DNA of 64,000 nt from Henningerozyma blattae CBS 6284 (lineage: Eukaryota; Ascomycota; Saccharomycetes; Saccharomycetales; Saccharomycetaceae): contig NC_020185.1 of NCBI RefSeq assembly GCF_000315915.1, positions 930,001-994,000 of the forward strand, written 5' to 3'. How positions within the stretch are numbered: position 1 is the stretch's first letter; each line of letters starts with the position of its first letter. A program made the translations under genes and the position numbers. This document shows positions 56,923-64,000 of this stretch, piece after piece. Below the pieces are notes generated by a model. The model was not told the DNA's origin and did not search any database. It saw nothing but the letters and a program-made list of their open reading frames with translations.

Positions 56923-59733
56923 ATGGTGAAATCTTACCAAAGATTTGAACAATCTTCAGTATTTGGTGTAATCAGTTCAAATTCAAATTGTGTCTGGGTT
57001 CCTCCAAGTTCAAAAAAATCCAAAAGTTTAGGTAAAGTTATAACAGGTGCCCTAGAGAATATTAGTGTATGGGATCTTAAAACCTCCGAATTGGAATATG
57101 TATTATCAGATGGTTTACCACCTGGTTCTGTTGATTTAAAATCCTCAAAGCCAGCAGAAGTATCCTACTTACAATTTCATTCCGAAACAGGTTTAATAGC
57201 GGCAGGTTATGCTGATGGTGTAATAAAGCTATGGGATTTAGTCTCAAAAACAGTACTTTTATCTTTTAATGGTCACAAATCTAGGATTACAATGTTGAAG
57301 TTTGATAAAACTGGTACCCAATTGATATCGGGTTCTGAGGATTCCAATATTATTGTCTGGGATTTAGTAAGTGAAGTTGGGTTGTATAAATTACGTTCAC
57401 ATAAAGGTACCATCACTGGGTTATGGTGTGATAGTGATAATTGGTTAATAAGTACATCAAAGGATGGGTTAATTAAGGTTTGGGATTTAAAAACTCAACA
57501 ATGTATTGAAACTCACATTGCTCATACTGGCGAATGTTGGGCTTTAGGAATAATGACTGATTTTGTGGTAACATCAAGTGCTGATTCTCAACTGAAAATA
57601 TGGCAAATGGATCTTGAAGGAGAGCCAGGTTCCAAATTAATTGAAAAAGGTGCATTTGAAAAGCAAAGTAAGCAAAGAGGTTTATCGATAGAATTTACAA
57701 CTACAAGTGATGGCGTTCATTTCTTTTATGTTCAGAATGCTGACAAAACTGTCGAAATTTTCAGATTAAGAAAAGATATTGAAATTGCAAAAGCCATAAA
57801 AAGAAGGGAAAAGAGATTAACTGAAAAGGGGATGACTGAAGAAGATATTAAGACAAACATATCTGAATCTTATGTTTCATTTGTTATGCATCCTTTCCAG
57901 GTTGTCAGATCAATGTATAAAATCAAATCTGTTGCATGGACTCTTTCTTTATCCACTAAATTAGAAGTCGTAGTAACAACTAACTCTAATACTATTGAAT
58001 ATTATTCTGTACCATATGAGAAAAGGGACCCTACATCTCCAACTCCTATCAAGGCTCATACTATAGAATTACAAGGTAGTCGAACAGATGTTCGTTCTAT
58101 TGATATTAGTGACGATAATGCCTTGTTAGCCACTGCTTCTAACGGTGAGTTAAAAATATGGAACTTAAATACAAAATCCTGTATAAGAACATTCGAGTGT
58201 GGGTATGCGCTTACTTGTAAGTTTTTACCTGGTGGCCTCCTGGTTGTTGTAGGTACAAGAGAGGGTAATCTACAATTATTCGATCTTGCCTCTTCAGTTT
58301 TATTGACTACTATAGAAGCCGCCCATGAAGGAGCAATTTGGTCTTTAGATGTAACTAATGATGGTAAAAGGCTTGTTACTGGTTCTGCTGATAAGAGCAT
58401 TAAATTTTGGGATTTCCAAGTAAAGCAAGAATTGATTGCTGGAACATCCGATAAATATGTCCCACAAATGAATATAGTTCATGATTCAACTCTTGAATTA
58501 GGTGATGATATTTTGAGTATTAAAATTTCAGGTGATGATAAATTTTTAGCAATTTCCTTACTGGACAATACAGTTAAAGTATTCTTCTTAGATTCTATGA
58601 AATTTTTCCTAAGTCTTTATGGTCATAAATTACCTGTTCTATCCCTAGATATATCTGATGATACAAAAGTCATCATTACATCTTCAGCAGATAAAAATAT
58701 TAAAATTTGGGGTTTAGACTTTGGTGACTGTCATAAATCTCTGTTTGCACATCAAGATTCGATTATGTGTGTCAAATTTCTTCCAGGATCACATAACTTC
58801 TTTAGTGCCTCTAAGGATGGTTTTGTAAAATATTGGGATGGTGATAAATTTGAGTGTATTCAAAAACTAGCTGCGCATCAAAGTGAAGTGTGGGCCTTAG
58901 CTGTCTCTGATAATGGGGAACGTGTTGTTTCCGTTTCACATGATCATAGTATTAGAATTTGGGAAGAAACAGATGACCAAGTTTTCCTTGAAGAAGAAAG
59001 AGAAAAAGAATTGGAAGAACAATATGAAGATACTTTGTTGGCTTCATTAGAAGAAGGAAATGCGGATGACACTTTTAAGGGTGATGTAAAAAATGATGAA
59101 GATGATGAAGCAACTAGGGTAAGTAAACAAACCATAGAGTCCTTAAAAGCTGGGGAACGTTTAATGGATGCTTTAGATTTAGGTATTAAGGAAATTGAAG
59201 AAATGGAAAACTATGAAGCCGAAATGGTTAAATATAAAAAGAAGCAACGTATAGATGCACCAGTCAAGCCAACGGGGAATGCTATTTTATTAGCAGTTCG
59301 TAAAACACCGGTGGAATATATAATGGATACTTTGATTGGTATCAAGCCATCACAATTGGAAGACTCTTTACTTGTATTACCCTTCTCCTACGTACTCAAG
59401 TTTTTGAAATTTTTCGACTATGTGATGAAAGTTCCAAATATATTGAATAATCGTTTAGCTCTAATATGCAAAAACTTATTTTTCATTTTAAAATCGAATA
59501 GTAAAGAATTAGTTTCTCAAAAAAATGAAGAGCTCAAGTTACAAATTAGTAGAGTTAAACATCAATTAAGATCTGCCTTACAAACTAATGAAGATGATTT
59601 AGGTTTCAACATTCAAGGTTTGAAATTTATCAAGCAACAATGGAATATGAAGCATAATTTTGAATTTGTTGATGACTATGATCAACAAGCTCAAGCTGAA
59701 AAATCAGCCAAGAAAGAATATTCGGTACCCTAG
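56923..59733 (+). CDS. DIP2: Dip2/Utp12, U3 snoRNP WD40 subunit
   Basis: Component of the UTP-B module of the small-subunit processome, needed for 18S rRNA maturation in the nucleolus. It is 936 aa (S. cerevisiae 943). Two WD40 propellers fill residues about 1-680 (VGYADGVIKLWD-like repeats, SSADKNIKIWGLDFGDCHKS, SVSHDHSIRIWEE). An acidic linker follows (EEEREKELEEQYEDTLLASL), then the C-terminal Utp12 domain (about 780-930). The start MVKSYQRFEQSSVFGVISSN matches the family exactly. RRPE/PAC boxes lie upstream. It is convergent with ACE2, 150 bases apart. Confidence 0.97.
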   Translation: MVKSYQRFEQSSVFGVISSNSNCVWVPPSSKKSKSLGKVITGALENISVWDLKTSELEYVLSDGLPPGSVDLKSSKPAEVSYLQFHSETGLIAAGYADGVIKLWDLVSKTVLLSFNGHKSRITMLKFDKTGTQLISGSEDSNIIVWDLVSEVGLYKLRSHKGTITGLWCDSDNWLISTSKDGLIKVWDLKTQQCIETHIAHTGECWALGIMTDFVVTSSADSQLKIWQMDLEGEPGSKLIEKGAFEKQSKQRGLSIEFTTTSDGVHFFYVQNADKTVEIFRLRKDIEIAKAIKRREKRLTEKGMTEEDIKTNISESYVSFVMHPFQVVRSMYKIKSVAWTLSLSTKLEVVVTTNSNTIEYYSVPYEKRDPTSPTPIKAHTIELQGSRTDVRSIDISDDNALLATASNGELKIWNLNTKSCIRTFECGYALTCKFLPGGLLVVVGTREGNLQLFDLASSVLLTTIEAAHEGAIWSLDVTNDGKRLVTGSADKSIKFWDFQVKQELIAGTSDKYVPQMNIVHDSTLELGDDILSIKISGDDKFLAISLLDNTVKVFFLDSMKFFLSLYGHKLPVLSLDISDDTKVIITSSADKNIKIWGLDFGDCHKSLFAHQDSIMCVKFLPGSHNFFSASKDGFVKYWDGDKFECIQKLAAHQSEVWALAVSDNGERVVSVSHDHSIRIWEETDDQVFLEEEREKELEEQYEDTLLASLEEGNADDTFKGDVKNDEDDEATRVSKQTIESLKAGERLMDALDLGIKEIEEMENYEAEMVKYKKKQRIDAPVKPTGNAILLAVRKTPVEYIMDTLIGIKPSQLEDSLLVLPFSYVLKFLKFFDYVMKVPNILNNRLALICKNLFFILKSNSKELVSQKNEELKLQISRVKHQLRSALQTNEDDLGFNIQGLKFIKQQWNMKHNFEFVDDYDQQAQAEKSAKKEYSVP

Positions 59734-59885
59734 CATAAATGTGTTTTGCATATTATTTTTAGTTTATTGTGTATACTATATAATAAGAAAAAATGATTTA
59801 ATCAAACAGTGTGTTGTATTATAAGTTAAAAAAAACGTGTAATATATATGTATATATGAAATGTTGAAATTGATGATAGTTATCG

Positions 59886-62438
59886 TTAATTAAAGGGATT
59901 CTGACAGTTATATGAAGAATTATAATTCGAAAGTTCTGGTGACGGTGGTGAAGAGAAAAATGTATGGGTATCTCCGCCGAGTTTTGGGGGTTGTAATATG
60001 CCATTTTGTTCAATATTAAGTCTTAATTGTTCTTCCATCTTGAATAATATATAGCTTTCTGAGGTTTTATCAACAGCCTTTGTGGGACTATTTGCAGCTG
60101 ATTCAGTTAATCTCCCAGGAGTTCCGAATTTCTTTTTGGGAGATTTTTTCGTTATTGCATTATCATAATCCTTACCAGCTTGGCATACTATCTTATTTTT
60201 ATGAATAATTAAATCGCTTTCGTTTGCAAATTTCTTACCACATTTACAAGAAAGTATCTTATCACCATGTGATTTTTTATGTCTTACCAAGTCGTGGTTT
60301 CTAACAAATGCCTTATTACAACCATCAAAATCACATATATAGGGTCTATCTTCTAAATGCGTTTGAATATGTGAACGAATATTATATCTCCTCTTAAAGA
60401 TTTTATGGCATTTTGGATAAAGACATTCGAACAGTTTATCAGGTAGTTCTTTAACGTATTTATCAATCGACCCTCTGGGTAAAGTTGTCAATTTCCTTGT
60501 AATCTTGATGGGGCTTGCTTCCAAATTATTTGTATATTCATTCGTTATTATTTGAGAATTTTCAGCTTCAGGGAATGTTAATGATTTTGTTTTAGGAGTT
60601 TGTATATTATGGTTGTTATTATTATTAAATGCAGGGTACTTTTGAGATAATCCAGTAGGAGTAGTTGGAGCCATGTATGGATCTATTCCTAATAGATTAG
60701 GATCTTTAAAATTACTTTCTTTAAAATTCGAAGGCGGTTTATTTAAAAACAAAATGAGGTTTTTAATGGGTGTATTTTGGAATGTATATTTTATGGGAAG
60801 TTTCCCTTTGTTTAGATTATTGCCTTGTAAATCATCATTAATATCAGATTGAAGGTTTTCTTCCAAATTGGCAAATTCATTGTTTTGAGTGGGTGGAGTT
60901 TCTATATTAAGAAGTTGGTTGGGCATTTGTATTCCTAAACCTAGAATATCTTCATCACTACTTCTATAACTATCATCTTGTCGTATTTGAGGAATGGTAG
61001 ATGCTGTAGAAAAAATCGAAGTATTTTTATAATGACCCGTAGAAGGATCATTTTTGTTGAAAAATTTCAAATTTGGAAGTGAATCTTGTTTTTCAGATAA
61101 TTCAATTGATGATTGAAGTTGAAGTTGTTGTTGCTGCTGATAATTAAATGAATCCAATTCTTCCTTTGCTATAGGATCTTCAGATTGTAGCTTATTATTA
61201 GTATTTTTAAAAGAATTTGATAATTCAGAATAATCTTCTTCTTTCCAATCTTTCATATCAGAAGATGAATAAATTGAATTTGGATATTTGAGGGAAAATG
61301 GTATTGGAGAATGGTACGAATTGTCCATATTTGATCGTGATTTTTGTACACCTCTTTTCGCAGGAGATCCATTATATAAGGTATTTGTCATGGGTGGAGG
61401 GGACACCATATTTGGTGGTGGAAATTGATACTTCCCTGTTTTACTATCAGTAGTTACAATGATTGCATCATCAGGATTTGATGTTACTATTCTCCTTGAA
61501 GGTGAGATACTTGTGGGTCTCAGAGGAGTTGAGTCATTTTCTCTTGAGTTTAATTTAAGGGTATCTTGTTCTGAAATTCCTGTTGTATGATTATTCAAAG
61601 TATTTTCTACAGATTTATCATAAGAAGTTTTAAAGACAGTTTCTAATTTTTGTTGTTCTAATCTATTTTCTAATAGTTGTTGTTCTAATTTCTTATTCAA
61701 TTTTTTTTGTTTCTCTAATGCTAATAATAAATTTTCTTGTTGTTTTATTAAAGAATGGGTCATAGACTCATTAATGTCTGAATTTTTTAAAGAGCCTGAC
61801 AATTTAGAACTGATATTAGAGTTTTGATCTATATTAATAGAATGCTGGGGTATATTCCAAAACGGACTGTGTCCTGTTGGTAGATTATTATCCTTTAAAT
61901 CAATTGGAGTATAAGGATTTTTAGGGAATGTGTTTGCCAAGCTTGATATACTTAAAGTCTTGTTATGATTGGTAAACCCAAATATTGCCGTACCACTTGG
62001 ACCTCTCTTGTGAGATTTTTTTCTTTGATGGCTTGAATTTAATAATGAATCTGTAGCATTATTTATTGATTGGAAATTGGAATCATCAAGTACGTCTAAT
62101 TGTAATTGGTTCCAATCCAAATCAGGAATAAGATCATTTTCATTTATATTATGATTTAATAATGATGGATCATTGTCAAATTCAATCATGGAAGGTAATA
62201 ATTTTTGATCATTATGATTGGAGTTATCCTTTAACATTGTAATTGGCAACGGTATATCCAAATCGTTTAATTCTTTGGATATAAGATCATCAAATTGATA
62301 ATAATTAGTGTCATATGAGTGATATTGAGTGACGGACGTGTGTTGAGTCGAATTTGAAGGAGAAGGATTCTGATTCACCAGAAGACTTCCATCATCTATA
62401 GCAGAAAGAAGTAAAGGATTATGTTTTGTCAAATTCAT
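59886..62438 (-). CDS. ACE2: Ace2/Swi5-type zinc-finger transcription factor
   Basis: C2H2 regulator of daughter-specific or M/G1 genes. It is 850 aa (S. cerevisiae Ace2 770, Swi5 709). Three zinc fingers span about 669-752; the third is an atypical C2HC. LPRGSIDKYVKELPDKLFEC precedes them. Features favouring Ace2 over Swi5: two back-to-back Cbk1-type sites HxRxxS (His137-Ser142 and His143-Ser148) followed by SGTAIFGF and NKTLSISSL, a possible Cbk1-docking YQFPPP, finger sequence ECLYPKC, and C-terminal MEEQLR...GILQPP. Neighbours DIP2 and USB1 are those of ACE2 in S. cerevisiae. The linkers are rich in Asn, Ser and Gln, with a coiled-coil-like Lys/Gln/Leu segment near 240-270. Confidence 0.88.
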   Translation of the reverse strand: MNLTKHNPLLLSAIDDGSLLVNQNPSPSNSTQHTSVTQYHSYDTNYYQFDDLISKELNDLDIPLPITMLKDNSNHNDQKLLPSMIEFDNDPSLLNHNINENDLIPDLDWNQLQLDVLDDSNFQSINNATDSLLNSSHQRKKSHKRGPSGTAIFGFTNHNKTLSISSLANTFPKNPYTPIDLKDNNLPTGHSPFWNIPQHSINIDQNSNISSKLSGSLKNSDINESMTHSLIKQQENLLLALEKQKKLNKKLEQQLLENRLEQQKLETVFKTSYDKSVENTLNNHTTGISEQDTLKLNSRENDSTPLRPTSISPSRRIVTSNPDDAIIVTTDSKTGKYQFPPPNMVSPPPMTNTLYNGSPAKRGVQKSRSNMDNSYHSPIPFSLKYPNSIYSSSDMKDWKEEDYSELSNSFKNTNNKLQSEDPIAKEELDSFNYQQQQQLQLQSSIELSEKQDSLPNLKFFNKNDPSTGHYKNTSIFSTASTIPQIRQDDSYRSSDEDILGLGIQMPNQLLNIETPPTQNNEFANLEENLQSDINDDLQGNNLNKGKLPIKYTFQNTPIKNLILFLNKPPSNFKESNFKDPNLLGIDPYMAPTTPTGLSQKYPAFNNNNNHNIQTPKTKSLTFPEAENSQIITNEYTNNLEASPIKITRKLTTLPRGSIDKYVKELPDKLFECLYPKCHKIFKRRYNIRSHIQTHLEDRPYICDFDGCNKAFVRNHDLVRHKKSHGDKILSCKCGKKFANESDLIIHKNKIVCQAGKDYDNAITKKSPKKKFGTPGRLTESAANSPTKAVDKTSESYILFKMEEQLRLNIEQNGILQPPKLGGDTHTFFSSPPSPELSNYNSSYNCQNPFN

Positions 62439-63135
62439 TATCAGTCAATAAGAATCGATTTGATTATGAATGAAATATGACCGTGTGGGAGGAATGGAGT
62501 GGAAGATTTCAAAGCAATTAATTAATAGCAATAGATTTTGAGTAAAGAGTGTTGGGATATTTTCTGCTTGAATTATTTTTTAAAAATTTTTTATTGTTTT
62601 TATAATTTTTTTGTTGGTTTTTCGTTCTAGCAAAGATATATATGGTATAATAAATATTTGTTAATAACTGGAAAGTTCAAAAAAATAAAAAAATTTAAAA
62701 ATTGAATTGATTAAGTAAATAAAAAAATCCTTATACTATGGAATATAAAATACGAAATAATTTGGAATATATGGAAATGCTAAGTTCAACGGGATAATAT
62801 GCTAGTTGACAATTGCTCTGGGTTAATTCAATTTAATTATTTAATTATTCAAATTTAATTAATAAATTAATTAGAATGAAATTTCACTGCCGTCTCTGAT
62901 AAATGATATTATAAAACAAAACTGGGAGAGTTGAAAAAAAACTGAACTCTTGATAATTAAATAGAAGGCGTCTTAATCATAGTATATCTAAGAAAAATAG
63001 ACAAAAGAGCCCTAATGTCTCATTAAATTTCATATTATGATATACTAATACTCGATTTTTCCAAAACTGCCTGGTAGTATTTACATTTTACCCATTGCGG
63101 TAATCCCACATTTCCCACTCTGAAACGGAATTTCG

Positions 63136-63145
63136 CCTAATTAGG
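63136..63145. promoter_or_regulatory. Mcm1-type site CCTAATTAGG upstream of ACE2
   Basis: CCTAATTAGG is a perfect palindromic match to the Mcm1 consensus CCYWWWNNGG, about 700 bases upstream of ACE2. ACE2 and SWI5 are Mcm1-Fkh targets in S. cerevisiae. The adjoining AATCAAAAAAACA is only a weak match to a forkhead site. Confidence 0.5.
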
Positions 63146-63260
63146 AATCAAAAAAACATTGGAAATTTACCGAAAGTGGTATTTAGGAAATTGAAAAATA
63201 ATTGAAAAATAATTGAAAAATTACAAAAAATTATTAGAAATATTATTGGAAATTTTAATG

Positions 63261-63268
63261 GTCACGTG
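63261..63268. promoter_or_regulatory. E-box GTCACGTG
   Basis: GTCACGTG, a Cbf1-type site, between ACE2 and the end of USB1. It was considered as a centromere CDEI element and rejected. Confidence 0.4.
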
Positions 63269-63309
63269 CATTCATCATAATGTGACTGTGAAATTGGTGA
63301 CTGTGAACT

Positions 63310-64000
63310 TCAACTTGGTGACTTAGAAGAGGATGACTTTGGAGTCATGTAGAAAGATATCTTTTGGCGTCCCTGGTCCATGCACACTGTTTTGATGGGA
63401 ATTGATAGATAAGTGTCTTTACGTGGGTCAACGATAAAGGCTTTATTGGAAGACGTGAATGCAGTCATGTATTCTTCTAATTTAGATTGGCTAAGGTTTA
63501 ATGCTTGTCCTAAGGAAACGTGAGCTGTGGAAGGGTTAATCAGATATTTACTATAATCTAGTATGTTCACATCTTTCATCGCATGGCCGATCTGGTTTAT
63601 TAGGGGTTCTATTTGTTTTACTTTACAATCAAAACTGACAGGAAATCCTATAAATAAACCAGAACGGTAATGAGCTCTATACAATTCGAACAGTGGGAGA
63701 AATTCTAAAGTGAATGGTTCAATGGAATGCATATGTTTTTCCAAAGATGCCTTGAGCAAGTCACGTTGCTCAATGGAATGGAATTCGATGTTTCTCGTTA
63801 AAGAAACATGCAATGGTAATGGAGCTCCTAAATCTGAGAAAAATGCAGGGGTGAAAGAGTAAGGGAGATTTTTGTCTTTACAAACCTGGTTTATTAATGA
63901 ATGTAATCTTATCCGTTCAGATTTTGCTATTCGCCATTCTAAATATATGAAAGTACTCCATACGGTCCTTTGTCTCATATTATCGCAATTTTTATGGTTA
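63310..64000 (-). CDS. USB1: Usb1, U6 snRNA 3' phosphodiesterase, N-terminus beyond window
   Basis: 2H-phosphoesterase that trims and modifies the 3' end of U6 snRNA. The two catalytic HxS motifs are present: HVSL (His57, Ser59 counted from the ATG at 63978) and HVSL (His153, Ser155). That ATG would give 222 aa, against about 290 in S. cerevisiae. The frame remains open upstream to the right edge (reading HKNCDNMRQRTVW), so the N-terminus probably lies outside the window and this Met is probably internal. The region RTVWSTFIYLEWRI is the typical start of the catalytic fold. It is YLR132C in S. cerevisiae, next to ACE2, as here. Confidence 0.9.
   Translation of the reverse strand, partial: NHKNCDNMRQRTVWSTFIYLEWRIAKSERIRLHSLINQVCKDKNLPYSFTPAFFSDLGAPLPLHVSLTRNIEFHSIEQRDLLKASLEKHMHSIEPFTLEFLPLFELYRAHYRSGLFIGFPVSFDCKVKQIEPLINQIGHAMKDVNILDYSKYLINPSTAHVSLGQALNLSQSKLEEYMTAFTSSNKAFIVDPRKDTYLSIPIKTVCMDQGRQKISFYMTPKSSSSKSPS

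Larger units (their letters stand above)
62439..63309. other. Long ACE2 upstream region
   Basis: About 870 bases upstream of ACE2, very AT-rich near the gene. It holds an Mcm1-type palindrome at 63136-63145, three AATTGAAAA-type units near 63190-63222, and an E-box GTCACGTG at 63261-63268. The zinc transporter gene ZRT2, a neighbour in S. cerevisiae, is not present in this block. Confidence 0.55.

Noticed and set aside
63130..63270. Possible point centromere: CACGTG, AT-rich DNA, then a TGTTTTTTTGATTCC-like element on the reverse strand
   Set aside because: The essential CCGAA core of CDEIII is absent in the right orientation, the spacer is about 100 bases, and the gene neighbourhood corresponds to chromosome-arm positions far from known centromeres.

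Overview
This window is nuclear DNA from a budding yeast of the family Saccharomycetaceae. Genes are intronless and closely packed, intergenic DNA is AT-rich, and almost every long reading frame can be matched by recalled sequence features to a single Saccharomyces cerevisiae gene. Gene order interleaves two sets of S. cerevisiae neighbours that are whole-genome-duplication (WGD) sisters: YDR135-145 with YLR114-132, and YOR116-119 with YDR363W-A/364C. Several expected ancestral neighbours are absent (RTC5, RGP1, RUB1, SRN2, ZRT2). This fits a post-WGD yeast that split off early (Vanderwaltozyma/Tetrapisispora type) or a rearranged non-WGD yeast. The species assignment is inference.

Left part (1-12.5 kb): RPO31 (Pol III largest subunit, cut by the left edge), SEM1 and RPT5 (proteasome), CDC40 (splicing), RIO1 (ribosome-biogenesis kinase) and CPS1 (vacuolar carboxypeptidase S).

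Middle accessory region (12.5-17.2 kb): two same-strand paralogous genes of unknown function (tentatively ECM13/YJR115W family) flank a possible 85-codon gene. Upstream of the larger paralog lies a strikingly GC-rich, repeat-filled non-coding island. It holds eight 11-bp repeats, phased short repeats, and Gcn4-, Tbf1- and bZIP-like sites. It sits at the top of a local GC hill that extends into neighbouring coding sequence. This is the most unusual part of the window.

Right part (17.2-64 kb): YCF1 (vacuolar ABC transporter with an extra Ser/Asn insert in its second ATPase domain), AVL9, HPR1 (THO), CFT2 (mRNA 3'-end processing), MSL5 and CLF1 (splicing), MTQ2 (eRF1 methyltransferase), DOP1, TML25 (acyl-protein thioesterase), PEX7, SAN1 (nuclear quality-control E3), a yapsin (MKC7/YPS1), APC2, DCN1, TAF12, DIP2 (U3 snoRNP), an ACE2/SWI5 transcription factor and USB1 (cut by the right edge).

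Candidate regulatory sites fit the genes beside them: a PACE-like box before RPT5, PAC/RRPE boxes before DIP2 and RIO1, a Yap1 element upstream of YCF1 and an Mcm1 box upstream of ACE2. No tRNA, rRNA, transposon or CRISPR array was recognised. Comparisons to S. cerevisiae proteins are from memory, not database searches.
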